DNA of 64,000 bases from Alsobacter sp045348435. Lineage in GTDB: Bacteria > Pseudomonadota > Alphaproteobacteria > Rhizobiales > Beijerinckiaceae. The stretch's first letter is position 1. Every line of letters starts with the position of its first letter. Below the pieces are notes generated by a model that was not told where the DNA came from, ran no database searches, and worked only from the letters and a program-made list of their open reading frames with translations. Location: the NCBI RefSeq assembly GCF_045348435.1, contig NZ_CP157484.1, positions 1,736,001 to 1,800,000 on the forward strand, given 5' to 3'. The position numbers and the translations under genes are program-made. Shown here piece after piece: positions 33,790 to 41,992 of this stretch.

Positions 33790-35133
33790 TCAAAATCCCC
33801 GCGACAGGTCCTGCGCCGCGTCACGGGCGGCGTCCAGAGTGAGGTCGACGTCTTCCGCCGAGTGGGCGGCCGACACGAACAGGTTCTCGTACGCGCCCGG
33901 ATGGAAGAGGACGCCTCGGCTGAGCATGCCGCGCCACCACCGCTCGAAGAGCGCCGGGTCGGCGTACCGCTCGGCGTCTCGATAGTTTCGGATGTGTTTG
34001 TCGGAGAACCACACCTGCATCAGCGGGCCAAGGCCCACCACATGAGCCGGTAGCCCGGCGTCCTGCAGCACGGCCTGCAGCCCGAGCCGGAGCCGGTCCG
34101 AAACCGCGTCCAGATTCTCGTAGAAACCTGGTTTCGCCAGCGCGTCCAGGGTCGCGTTCGCCGCTGCGACCGCGATGCCGTTGGCCGTGTAGGTGCCGGC
34201 CATCGACACCTTGCCCTGGTCCACCAGGGCCATGATGTCGCGCCGTCCGCCCATGGCGGCGACCGGAAAGCCGCCCCCGAGGCCTTTTGCGAAAACGGAG
34301 AGATCGGGCCTGATACCGAGCCGTCCCTGCGCGCCGGCCAGGCCGAGCCTGAAGCCTGTGATGACCTCGTCGAAGATCAGCAGGATGCCGGCCTCTGCCG
34401 TGATCGTCCGCATCGCCTCCAAATATCCCGGCTCCGGCAGGATGCAGCCCGTGTTGCACATCACCGGCTCGGTCAGGACGGCGGCGATTTCGTCCCCATG
34501 GGTCCGCACCGCGTCGCGCAGCGCGTCGACGTCGTTCCACGGCAGGATAAGAAGGTTGGCCTCCACGCCCTTGGGCAGGCCCGGCCCCTGCGGGACGGGG
34601 TGTGGCCGACGGTCCGGCCCCGCTGTCTCGATATCCGGGTGCTTGCTCCAATACACCGCGTCCGAAAAGCCGTGATACATGCCCTCAAAGCGGATGATCT
34701 TGCCGCGGCCGGTGAACGCCCGGGCCAGGCGCGTGGAGTACAGCACCGCCTCCGTGCCGGTGTTGCAGAGCCGGACCTGGTCCATGGAGGGGACAGCCGC
34801 CACGATCTTTTCCGCCAGAACCGCTTCGTCCGCCGTCGGCAGCGCGAACACCGTGCCGCGATTCTGGATGAAATCGACGACCGCCTGCGTGACCTCGGGC
34901 GGCCTGTGGCCCAGGATCATCGGACCGAGGCCGAGCAGGTAGTCGATATAGACGTTGCCGTCGGCATCCTCGATGCGGGATCCTGTTCCGCGCTCCACAA
35001 ACAGGGGATAGGGGGTCCAACCCGACCAGGTGGCGCGGGCGGTGCTGTTGACCCCGCCCGGGATGACCCGGCGGGCGGCGTCGAACAAGACGCCGCTCCG
35101 CACGGTGCGGGAGTGGGTAGGCATGTAGTTCAT
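33790..35133 (-). CDS. Class-III aminotransferase (GSA aminomutase-like)
   Basis: A 447-residue PLP enzyme of the glutamate-1-semialdehyde aminomutase/omega-transaminase branch. Landmarks are VIPGGVNSTARATW, DADGNVYIDYLLGLGPMILG, RLCNTGTEAVLYSTRLARAF, GILLIFDEVITGF (PLP-pyridine aspartate) and SVFAKGLGGGFPVAAMGG (Schiff-base lysine). It is probably not the heme-pathway HemL, since the context is wrong. It would add an amino group to a ketone or aldehyde intermediate. The ATG at 35133 (MNYMPTHSRT) is taken because homology starts soon after; the leader from the predicted start at 35196 is about 63 bases. Confidence 0.9.
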   Translation of the reverse strand: MNYMPTHSRTVRSGVLFDAARRVIPGGVNSTARATWSGWTPYPLFVERGTGSRIEDADGNVYIDYLLGLGPMILGHRPPEVTQAVVDFIQNRGTVFALPTADEAVLAEKIVAAVPSMDQVRLCNTGTEAVLYSTRLARAFTGRGKIIRFEGMYHGFSDAVYWSKHPDIETAGPDRRPHPVPQGPGLPKGVEANLLILPWNDVDALRDAVRTHGDEIAAVLTEPVMCNTGCILPEPGYLEAMRTITAEAGILLIFDEVITGFRLGLAGAQGRLGIRPDLSVFAKGLGGGFPVAAMGGRRDIMALVDQGKVSMAGTYTANGIAVAAANATLDALAKPGFYENLDAVSDRLRLGLQAVLQDAGLPAHVVGLGPLMQVWFSDKHIRNYRDAERYADPALFERWWRGMLSRGVLFHPGAYENLFVSAAHSAEDVDLTLDAARDAAQDLSRGF

Positions 35134-35207
35134 GGGGAGCTCGCGCTGGGTAGGGAGGAGGTCGCCAGAACGGAGCCTGGGCTCGCGCCTGTTGGCGAGA
35201 CAGGTTC

Positions 35208-35222
35208 GCAATGTCCATGCCA
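35208..35222 (-). promoter_or_regulatory. Candidate sigma-54 promoter of the aminotransferase gene
   Basis: The minus strand reads TGGCATGGACATTGC, with correct -24/-12 spacing and one change from the best consensus. The predicted start is near 35196, giving a 63-base leader. A CCTCCA-type imperfect palindrome stands about 108 bp upstream, the same geometry as at the HAD operon. Confidence 0.65.
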
Positions 35223-35295
35223 GCATCATCGTCCGTCCGGAGCGGCCGCAATCCACGCATTCTGGCGAATGTCGAGTATTCAGGCCTGTTCTCGA

Positions 35296-35312
35296 GCTTC
35301 AAAAAATGGAGG
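35296..35312. promoter_or_regulatory. Candidate upstream activator site 2
   Basis: On the minus strand the sequence is CCTCCATTTTTTGAAGC. It matches the perfect palindrome at 32842 in 12 of 17 positions, keeping the whole left arm (CCTCCA) and the TTTG centre. Its distance to the predicted start of the aminotransferase gene (about 108 bp) equals that of site 1 within one base. The 35313-35564 stretch beyond it has no gene. Confidence 0.55.
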
Positions 35313-35564
35313 TTCCAACAAAACTCGTCGTATTACGCTAGTTAGCTCGGAAAGACACGGCCAGCCTTCAATTTTCGACTTGATAGGCGTGGCGCGACAG
35401 TTCATAGAGGCCGGTAATCCCTCCAAGTCGAAACGCCAGTGGCGGATAGACCGCCGTTGACTCGGCCGGGTCCGGGCAGGGCCCAATCTCCGTGAAGGCG
35501 TCACGAACGCCCTCCGGCTGTTCGCGAGAGGCCGAGTACCAACCCAGCAGCATTGGCCCCCGCC

Positions 35565-36038
35565 ATGGTCCAGACTCCCCTTTCACTCCTTCGCGCCGCA
35601 GCCGTCGCCGGCCTGGCGATGTTCCCGTTGGCTTCCGCAATCGCTGCGGCGCAGAAGTCCCAGGATCCCATCGTCGGTGAGTGGGAGCAGGTCGACGAGG
35701 ATGCCCAAGTGGGTGCTTGGGTAGCGCTCAGGGAGCGCGGCGGCGTCGTGGACGGCGTGATCGTGAAGGTTTTCGCCGAGCCGGGCGAACCCGAAAATCC
35801 CCTCTGCGTCCGCTGCCAGGGCGCGCTCAAGAACACGCCGGTGAGCGGCCTGACGGTGATCCGGAACCTGAAGCGCACGCCCGAGGGCTACCGGGGCGGA
35901 CAGATCCTGGATCCTGACACGGGAGAGACATACAAGCTGGAGGCGACGCTCCGCCCGGACGGCCAGGCGCTAGAGGTCCGCGGCTTCAAGGGCTTGTCCC
36001 TGTTCGGGCGGACCCAGGTTTGGCGACGCCGGTCCTGA
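35565..36038 (+). CDS. DUF2147 exported protein
   Basis: A 157-residue periplasmic protein. The signal peptide is about residues 1-29 (AAAVAGLAMFPLASAIAAAQ). The mature part matches DUF2147, a small lipocalin-like beta fold: DPIVGEWEQVDEDAQVGAWV, the CVRCQGAL dicysteine, then GGQILDPDTGETYKLEATLR and GFKGLSLFGRTQVWRR. The tryptophan-arginine ending is typical of the family. The ATG at 35565 is preferred over an earlier in-frame TTG. Its role is unknown. Confidence 0.85.
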   Translation: MVQTPLSLLRAAAVAGLAMFPLASAIAAAQKSQDPIVGEWEQVDEDAQVGAWVALRERGGVVDGVIVKVFAEPGEPENPLCVRCQGALKNTPVSGLTVIRNLKRTPEGYRGGQILDPDTGETYKLEATLRPDGQALEVRGFKGLSLFGRTQVWRRRS

Positions 36039-36115
36039 CCAAACGGGATTTCGATCGCGAACTCTGCTCGCCTGGCTCGGCGATCAACCCAGCAAGACCG
36101 ATGCTGTTGCCCTCG

Positions 36116-36391
36116 TCAGCCACAACGCCTAATCCGGCGGGTGATAACCTCGCCCCACTCATTCCGCTCGCGCACGACGATGATGCGACAGGGCTCGCCG
36201 TAGCCCGGACCAAAGCGCCGTTGCACGACCACGTCCTCATCATCGCCGCGCCACTCTCGACGCCAACCCCGATTCTGTCCGTTGTCGTGACCGCGCCAAC
36301 CGCCGCCATAGTCGCCGCCGTCCCAAGGCTGAGCGGCGGCTGCGGTGGTGCCCAGCGCGAGGCCGAGGGAAATCATTGCAATCCGTTTCAT
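36116..36391 (-). CDS. Small exported glycine/arginine-rich protein
   Basis: A 91-residue secreted protein. The signal peptide is about residues 1-22 (MISLGLALGTTAAAAQP). The mature part is rich in W, G, R and D (DGGDYGGGWRGHDNGQNRGW) and ends with a short conserved-looking segment (CRIIVVRERNEWGEVITRRI) holding two cysteines. The ATG at 36391 follows AAAGGAT. Such proteins are common envelope components in Hyphomicrobiales; their function is unknown. Confidence 0.72.
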   Translation of the reverse strand: MKRIAMISLGLALGTTAAAAQPWDGGDYGGGWRGHDNGQNRGWRREWRGDDEDVVVQRRFGPGYGEPCRIIVVRERNEWGEVITRRIRRCG

Positions 36392-36445
36392 GGCAAATCC
36401 TTTCAAAACGAAAAGGGCGGTGGCATCAGGCCGCCGCCTTTAGCG

Positions 36446-36922
36446 CTAGTTGACGACCTCGATCACGCGACGGGTCTTGTTATCGACTATCACCGTGCGG
36501 TTGTTGACGACGGCGTAGTGCCAACCGGTGCGCTGCTTAGTTGTCGTCACGACGGTATCAGGCACTTCGTAAGTCTGGACGGTCTGGGGAAGTGTAGCTC
36601 CAACAACGACTTCCTGATCGTACGCGACGGAGGGACGCTTCTGCTCCACCACATATTGCTGAACACGCGGTCGATCAGCCGTGTCCAAGACGCCCCCGAC
36701 GATAGCGCCGCCCACGGCTGCTCCGATTGGACCGCTGACAATGGCTCCACCAACCGCTCCTGTGGCGGCCCCAGCCGCGACTCCGCTGTTCTGAGCGAAG
36801 CTCGTTCCGGACGTAAAGGCGGTCGCCGTAACGACGGCGACAAATGTTGAGGCTCCAGGGCACAGACGGTGCTTTGCTACAACGGCCGGGTCGTTCGATG
36901 GTTGCTCGGCGACGCGGGCCAC
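36446..36922 (-). CDS. DUF1236 exported protein
   Basis: A protein of about 158 residues. The signal-like part (FVAVVTATAFTSGTSFAQ) precedes a glycine/alanine-rich hydrophobic stretch (GAVGGAIVSGPIGAAVGGAI), then the DUF1236 block VVVGATLPQTVQTYEVPDTV and the closing YAVVNNRTVIVDNKTRRVIE. The GTG at 36922 gives an unusually long leader before the signal peptide; the true start is uncertain and may have been lost. A broken paralogue lies at 37117-37465. Confidence 0.72.
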   Translation of the reverse strand: MARVAEQPSNDPAVVAKHRLCPGASTFVAVVTATAFTSGTSFAQNSGVAAGAATGAVGGAIVSGPIGAAVGGAIVGGVLDTADRPRVQQYVVEQKRPSVAYDQEVVVGATLPQTVQTYEVPDTVVTTTKQRTGWHYAVVNNRTVIVDNKTRRVIEVVN

Positions 36923-37116
36923 CGTGACGGAACAATCAATGACGGCGAGGAAATCTAACGCCTGACACTGATCTATCCCCCCGACAAACGGGAGGGCCTT
37001 GGGAAGCGCCGGACAGCGAGACTAGCTCGGCGGGCCGGACTGTTCGGGTTGGCCCCTTAAGCTCTCGGTGAGACTCGCTGGACCGATGCTGTTCGCCCGC
37101 TCGAGGATCGACTGAG

Positions 37117-37465
37117 TTAAGGGTTGAGGACATGAACGATCTTTCGGCTGGAGAGCTCGGCAAGCACGATCCTGTTGTTGACCATCCCGTAGTGCAAGTT
37201 TCTTTGACCCCCGAACGAGGCAGGGATCTGATCCAGCCGCACGGTCTCTGGAAGCACCATTCCGGCCGTGATCGGGGCCTGGATAGCGGCCGAGATCCTG
37301 GTTTATTTATCCACCTTTACTCCAAGCCTGCCCACATCGGCGGGGTCGAGATAGCGAGGTGGCAAACGCGGCAGAGATGTTCTGCCCGCTCGTCGAGCCG
37401 ACGGTTTGGGACGGAGCAGGACCGAGGGTTGCTGCAAATAACGCCAATGCGAAGCCATATTGGCC
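37117..37465 (-). pseudogene. Frameshifted DUF1236 paralogue
   Basis: On the minus strand the 3' part reads GMVLPETVRLDQIPASFGG, then LHYGMVNNRIVLAELSSRKI, which is the DUF1236 C-terminal pattern, up to the stop at 37117. Further up, another frame shows a signal-peptide-like FALALFAATLGPAPSQT. The two are separated by a frameshift and an in-frame stop near 37303, so the gene is broken. The remainder of the 36923-37696 stretch shows nothing else. Confidence 0.55.
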
Positions 37466-37696
37466 GGTGATGCCGAACGGTGATCTTATCTGAACCCTAC
37501 GCCTCCGCTGAGATGAACCCCAACCCCGCTCCAGAGTTCCTGATCTTTTTCGTTATGTAGATGAACGCATGTTCAGCTATCGCGGCTTCATGCCCGCTTG
37601 CCCCTTTTCACGCGCTGAAGCTGGCCATACTGAAGCGGCACGTGGTCCGCCCCACTGAGTGTTCCCCCCGCGCGACCGCGTTTCAAAGGAGGTCCA

Positions 37697-38260
37697 ATGT
37701 CTGAACATGCTGGCGTGGAAAGCGGTCACGGCAACAAGCGCGTGGCGCTCCTGATCGCGGTGTTGGCCCTGTTCCTCGCCCTCGCCGAGACCGCAGGCAA
37801 GAACGCGCAGACAGAGGCGCTGGCAGCCAATGTCGAAGCCTCCAACCTGTGGGCGTTCTTCCAGGCCAAGACGATCCGTCAAACCGGCGTGCGCCTCGCC
37901 AGTGAATTAGCCGCCCTCCAGAAACCCGCCCCTGAGAGCGAGCAGGCCGTTAAGGCGAACGCGCAATTGGACGATTGGAAGAAGACCATCGAACGCTGGG
38001 AGTCGGAGCCGTCCACGCAGGAGGGCCGTCGCGAACTCTCCGCCCGCGCCAAGGCGGCCGAACACAAGCGGGATACGGCCCAAGCCCGGTACCATCATTA
38101 CGAGATCGCCTCGGCCGCCTTTCAGATCGCCATCGTGATCGCCTCCGCTACGGTGATCACCGGCATCGGCGCCCTCCTTTGGCTTTCCGGCGCGCTCGGG
38201 GCTGCCGGACTGGCGTTCGCGGCCATCGGGCTGTTCGCGCCACACGCGGTCCATTTTTGA
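37697..38260 (+). CDS. DUF4337 membrane protein
   Basis: A 187-residue protein fitting DUF4337. A first hydrophobic helix lies at about 16-33 (VALLIAVLALFLALAETAGK), followed by the typical EALAANVEASNLWAFFQAKT, a charged helical middle and two C-terminal helices (FQIAIVIASATVITGIGALL, GAAGLAFAAIGLFAP). AAAGGAGG precedes the ATG. Its function is unknown; the family is common in proteobacteria. Confidence 0.88.
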   Translation: MSEHAGVESGHGNKRVALLIAVLALFLALAETAGKNAQTEALAANVEASNLWAFFQAKTIRQTGVRLASELAALQKPAPESEQAVKANAQLDDWKKTIERWESEPSTQEGRRELSARAKAAEHKRDTAQARYHHYEIASAAFQIAIVIASATVITGIGALLWLSGALGAAGLAFAAIGLFAPHAVHF

Positions 38261-38305
38261 CGTTCGTAGATCAGATGGGACTGGTGGATGGGTCCGGCTT
38301 GCCGG

Positions 38306-38707
38306 ATGGAGACGAACCGGATCGGCTTCGCCGACCTTCGTCGGCTGCGGCGCGACGTGTTTCCGCAGCGGGTCACGTCCACGGATGAGGCCGAACTGCT
38401 GCTCGCTTTCGACGGCGCCCTGGCGCGTGCCGATCGTGATTGGACCGACTATCTGACAGACGCCGTCGGGCAGTTCACGCTCTGGGGGATGGATCCACAC
38501 TGGCGCTTCACCCAGAGCAAGGCTCTGGCTGTCAGCCGCGCCGGCCGCAGCTCGGCCGAAATCCGCGACGACCATCCTGAAGGACCTCTTTCGCCAGGCT
38601 CCCGTTGTGGAGCCGGCCTGCCCGGCATGGATCCGCCCGAGGCGCCGCTCCAGGGCTTCCTCGTTTGTGCTTCTTCTCATTGCGGGCTTTCAGGCGGGCA
38701 ACTCTAG
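38306..38707 (+). pseudogene. Decayed gene of an unnamed alphaproteobacterial family
   Basis: The first 60 codons look like a real protein: ADLRRLRRDVFPQRVTSTDE, then LLAFDGALARADRDWTDYLT, as in a family of acidic cytosolic proteins with an LRRDVFPDGVVS start. After about 38540 the frame turns to random sequence rich in P, G and S. A neighbouring frame then continues with SATTILKDLFRQAPVVEPA, which better fits the family. A frameshift near 38555 is therefore likely. A sequencing error is possible. Confidence 0.45.
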
Positions 38708-38815
38708 AAGCCTCGCAGGTGGAGAGGATCTGCACAACACACCGTCTGCCCTTCGTGCAACGGTTTGGCCCACCCGGGATCCGGCGTGCCCGTACGAGCC
38801 GAAGGCTTTCTCAGC

Positions 38816-39204
38816 TTACGAGTCGTCCCAGGTCGCGCAGCTCAGCGCATTCAGCGGGATTTTCAGATAGGAGGTCCCGTTGTCCTCAGGCCCCGGAAAT
38901 CGCCCGCTGCACATGTTCACCTGCAGGGCATGCAGGATCAGCTTGGGCATCGGCAAGCTGCGGTCGCGCTCCTGCCGCAGCGCCACGAACTCGGCTTCCG
39001 TCTTCGCCTTGGCCAGGTGGATGTTGGACGCTTTTCGTTCGGCCACGGTGCTCTCCCATCGCGGCGCCCGTCCGCCGGGCATGTAGTCGTGCCCGGTGAA
39101 CACACGGGCGTCGTCGGGGAGCGCGAGGATGCGCTGCTGCACGTGCGCTTCTCGAAGAAGGCCTTCACCAGCGGCCGCCCTGCCAGGGCGCGAGACGCAG
39201 TCAT
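38816..39204 (-). pseudogene. Internally deleted MBL-fold hydrolase
   Basis: The gene still has a strong ribosome site (AGGAGGG before ATG 39204) and the proper N-terminus (GRPLVKAFFEKRT). Near 39145 the sequence jumps straight to the C-terminal third in another frame: QQRILALPDDARVFTGHDYM, PGGRAPRWEST, then LQVNMCSGRFPGPEDNGTSY and LKIPLN. Missing are about 170 residues including the HXHXDH metal site. Intact relatives are glyoxalase-II/persulfide-dioxygenase-like enzymes. The product cannot be active. Confidence 0.72.
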
Positions 39205-39424
39205 GTGCTCCCTCCTGTTCAGGCCGCTGAGGCGCTCACGCCGCGGGCCACGATGCGGATGCTAGCCACGATCAAAGCTTGCGAAAACGAGTCCGAGGGC
39301 CTGCTTGCGCTCCGCCATGGATTATTCCGGCCAAGCTGCCCACCCCTCCACCCAGAGGGTTGCCGGGGACGAACAGCAGCGCGAGGATCCCATTCACCGC
39401 GCGACGCGGTAGTGGCGAACGCGC

Positions 39425-39667
39425 TCATGGCGCACGTGCGGGCGCGGGGCTCCGACGCGCGACCACGAACAAGATCGAGATCCTGGCCACCATCGCTCCG
39501 GCCAGCGCCGTGGCGCGCCAGTCTCCTGTTCCGACCCGGATGATGACCAGCGCAGCGCACACGAATGCGCCTGCGGCCGGGACGGCGAGCGGCACTTCGA
39601 ACTTGCCTTCGCGCTCGCCCATCGGCGTCTTCGCGCGTGCAGAACCCGAGCGTCGCGTTGCATCGCG
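39425..39667 (-). pseudogene. C-terminal remnant of a permease
   Basis: The minus strand reads MGEREGKFEVPLAVPAAGAF, then CAALVIIRVGTGDW and two hydrophobic segments, ending with RRSPAPARAP. The F-x-V-P-x-A-V-P-A-A-G block is typical of the last third of APC-type amino-acid permeases. No N-terminal two-thirds can be found, so it is a fragment. The 39205-39424 stretch shows no further gene. Confidence 0.4.
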
Positions 39668-40693
39668 TCAGCGATGGGAGCCGGCCTCTCCGACCGCGAC
39701 TGCCGGGCGGACCGCGATATGCGCGCCGTCCAGCGCAGGCAGGTGCGCCTCGAACTCACGCTCCAGTGCGGCTCGGATGCGCTCGGCCTCGACGAGGCTC
39801 AGCCCGGGGTCGACCAGGGCCGTCGCCTGGAGGTTCAGCCTGTGGCCGAGCCAGCGCAGCTTCAGGTCCTGCAGGCTTTGCACGCCGGGGACGTGCTCGG
39901 CGGCGTGGCGCGCGGCGGACACGAGGCCGGGCTCGACTCCGTCGATCATCCGGCGCACGACCGCGCCGGCCGACTGCCAGACGATGCCGAAGATCGCCAG
40001 AGTGATTAGCAGGCCGATGATCGGGTCGGCCAGCGGAAATCCAAGCCAGACGCCGGCGGCTCCGAGCACCACGGCGAGGCTCGTGAGCCCGTCCACGCGG
40101 GCGTGGTAGCCGTCCGCGACGAGCGCGGCGCTGTTGATACGGCGGCCGACCCGGATGCGGAAAACGGCGACGGCTTCATTGCCGAGAAAGCCCGCCAAGC
40201 CGGCCGCAGCCACCCAGCCGAGTTGCCGGATCGGCTCGGGGTGGATCAGCTTGTTCGCAGCCTCGTAGCCGGCCACCAGCGCGCTGGCGAAAATGATCAG
40301 GACGATGACGATGCCGGCCAGGTCCTCGACCTTGCCGTAACCATAGGCGAAGGTCGCCGTGGGCCGGCGGCGCACAAGGCGGAAGGCGATCCAGAGCGGG
40401 ATCGCCGTGGTGGCGTCGGCGATGTTGTGGATGGTGTCCGCCAGCAGCGCCACCGAGCCCGAGGCCACGACCACCAGCACCTGCAGAAAGGCCGTGACCG
40501 CCAGGATCGCGAAGGACCATTTGATGGCCCAGATCCCTTGCGAGGTCGTGGCGATGGTGGGGTCGATCACGCCATGGGTATGGCCGTGGTCGTCATGGCC
40601 ATGATGTTGTCCGTGGCCGTGACCATGGCCGTGATCGTGGTCATGGCCGAAGCCGAGCCAGCGCATCGCCTTGCCGAGCATCGGCGCCCTCAC
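39668..40693 (-). CDS. dmeF: Cation diffusion facilitator, DmeF-type
   Basis: A 341-residue divalent-metal/proton antiporter that expels Co2+, Ni2+ or similar ions. The N-terminus has a histidine-rich tail (HDHDHGHGHGHGQHHGHDDH), then six helices with metal sites LLADTIHNIADATTAIPLWI and GYHARVDGLTSL, and a C-terminal cytoplasmic domain. The N-terminal start is a GTG at 40693 overlapping the dmeR stop; ATG 40681 is possible. It is co-transcribed with the CsoR/RcnR-type repressor, as in Rhizobium leguminosarum and Agrobacterium dmeRF. Confidence 0.92.
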   Translation of the reverse strand: MRAPMLGKAMRWLGFGHDHDHGHGHGHGQHHGHDDHGHTHGVIDPTIATTSQGIWAIKWSFAILAVTAFLQVLVVVASGSVALLADTIHNIADATTAIPLWIAFRLVRRRPTATFAYGYGKVEDLAGIVIVLIIFASALVAGYEAANKLIHPEPIRQLGWVAAAGLAGFLGNEAVAVFRIRVGRRINSAALVADGYHARVDGLTSLAVVLGAAGVWLGFPLADPIIGLLITLAIFGIVWQSAGAVVRRMIDGVEPGLVSAARHAAEHVPGVQSLQDLKLRWLGHRLNLQATALVDPGLSLVEAERIRAALEREFEAHLPALDGAHIAVRPAVAVGEAGSHR

Positions 40694-40956
40694 AGGTATT
40701 TGGTGATGGCGGTGACCTCGGCCAGCGCCTCCTTGGCCTTGCGGCCGCCCTGGCCGATAGCGTCCTCCAGGCAGTGGTCGATGTGGTCCTGGATGAGCTC
40801 GCGCTTGGCGTTGGCCACTGCCTTCTCGACCGCATGCAGCTGCTGGGCGAGGTCCACGCAGGGGCGGCCCGCCTCGACCATGCCGATCACGGAGGCGAGG
40901 TGGCCCTGGGCCCGCTTGAGCCGGGCGATGATGTCGGGGTGACTGGCGTGCATCAT
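40690..40956 (-). CDS. dmeR: Metal-sensing repressor, RcnR/CsoR family (DmeR)
   Basis: An 88-residue all-helical regulator. It has the family pattern DIIARLKRAQGHLASVIGMV, CVDLAQQLHAVEKAVANAK and HIDHCLEDA. The N-terminal histidine (MMHASH), the Cys in PCVDL and the His in QLHAVE are the expected metal ligands of the RcnR/DmeR type (Ni/Co). It is the first gene of the operon with dmeF and probably represses through the G/C-tract palindrome at 40969-40985. Confidence 0.92.
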   Translation of the reverse strand: MMHASHPDIIARLKRAQGHLASVIGMVEAGRPCVDLAQQLHAVEKAVANAKRELIQDHIDHCLEDAIGQGGRKAKEALAEVTAITKYL

Positions 40957-40968
40957 GCGCCGATACCT

Positions 40969-40985
40969 ATCCCCCTGGAGGGGAT
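40969..40985. promoter_or_regulatory. Candidate DmeR operator (ATCCCC-N5-GGGGAT)
   Basis: ATCCCC (40969-40974) and GGGGAT (40980-40985) form an inverted repeat with a five-base spacer, 13 bp before the dmeR ATG, flanked by ATAC. G/C tracts with AT-rich flanks are the usual operators of RcnR/DmeR repressors. Confidence 0.6.
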
Positions 40986-41017
40986 CCGGCAAGGGAGTGG
41001 GCTGGGGGACTGCGCCG

Positions 41018-41992
41018 TCAGTCGGCCTGCGGCTTGAGCACGATGATCTCCGCCGGGCTGGTGCGGGCGGGAGCGGCCACGAACAGCCGGTCGAGATCAG
41101 GCGAGAAGAGCGAGGTTCGCGCGCCGGGGGCGGTCCTGATCCTCTCGGACTCCCCGCCATCCTGATCCGCTCGGACGTCCACCACGCCCTCGCCGCAGCT
41201 GATGTAGATGCGCTGCCGGCGGGGATCGAAGAAGACGTCGTCGGCGTCGCTGCAGGCTGCCGCGTGCCAGGCGATCCGGCCGTCTGCGCCGTAGCGCAGC
41301 AGGGCAGCCGACTGGCGGGCCGCGACAGCTATCCCGCCTCCGTTCGGCGCCAGGGCCATTGGAAAATTGGCCCGGAAGCGGCCGATCCTCCAACTCGCTG
41401 CCTGATTGCCGCCCGGCAGGTCCAGCACCGCGATCTCCTGGAGTTCAGGCAGGTTGACGAAGGCCCTTCCGGAGCTCGGCTCGATTTGGAAGCCCTCCGG
41501 ATGGGCTTTCAGCTGCATGGTCGCGATCACCTTCCGGGAAGACGGGTCGATGACCGCGATGGCGCCGGACCCGTAGCCCACGAAGACCTGCCCGCGGCTG
41601 ATCCGCACGTTGTCGGCATCGTCGCCGAGGTCGATGCGGGCGACCGCTTTCAGCGTGGCCCCGTCGAAGACGCGAACCGAGCCGTCCCTGGCGTTCGCAA
41701 CCCACAGGGTCCGGGTGTCCGGGTCCCAACCGACGCCCTGGGGCTCGGCCAGGCCTTCGATTTTCTGGACGAGCCGGCCGGCTCGCAGGTCGACCACCCC
41801 CACGGTGTCGTTGCCGAGCTCGGCCACAAACAGGCGCCGGCCGTCGAGGTCGAGCGCGAGGTGGTCGATGCGCCCCTTCACGGCGCCGAGCGGGATGCGC
41901 GCCTCGACTGTTAGGGCGCCTGCCGCGGCCGGCGGCGAAGCCCCGACCAGAACCGCCGCGAGCGCGAGGCTCACTCCTGCTGCTGCCCGCAT
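41018..41992 (-). CDS. Exported beta-propeller protein (YncE-like)
   Basis: A 324-residue secreted protein. The signal peptide spans about residues 1-24 (LALAAVLVGASPPAAAG). Repeats follow the YVTN/YncE pattern of four-stranded blades: RIDHLALDLDGRRLFVAELG, VGWDPDTRTLWVANARDGSV, then VFVGYGSGAIAVIDPSSRKV. It probably forms a seven-bladed propeller in the periplasm, as a binding rather than a catalytic protein. Its 5' end overlaps the DUF1259 stop by 22 bp, so the two are co-expressed. Confidence 0.85.
   Translation of the reverse strand: MRAAAGVSLALAAVLVGASPPAAAGALTVEARIPLGAVKGRIDHLALDLDGRRLFVAELGNDTVGVVDLRAGRLVQKIEGLAEPQGVGWDPDTRTLWVANARDGSVRVFDGATLKAVARIDLGDDADNVRISRGQVFVGYGSGAIAVIDPSSRKVIATMQLKAHPEGFQIEPSSGRAFVNLPELQEIAVLDLPGGNQAASWRIGRFRANFPMALAPNGGGIAVAARQSAALLRYGADGRIAWHAAACSDADDVFFDPRRQRIYISCGEGVVDVRADQDGGESERIRTAPGARTSLFSPDLDRLFVAAPARTSPAEIIVLKPQAD

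Noticed and set aside
37132..37470. Plus-strand frame of 112 codons
   Set aside because: It is the complement of the DUF1236 relic, whose C-terminal pattern on the minus strand is clear.
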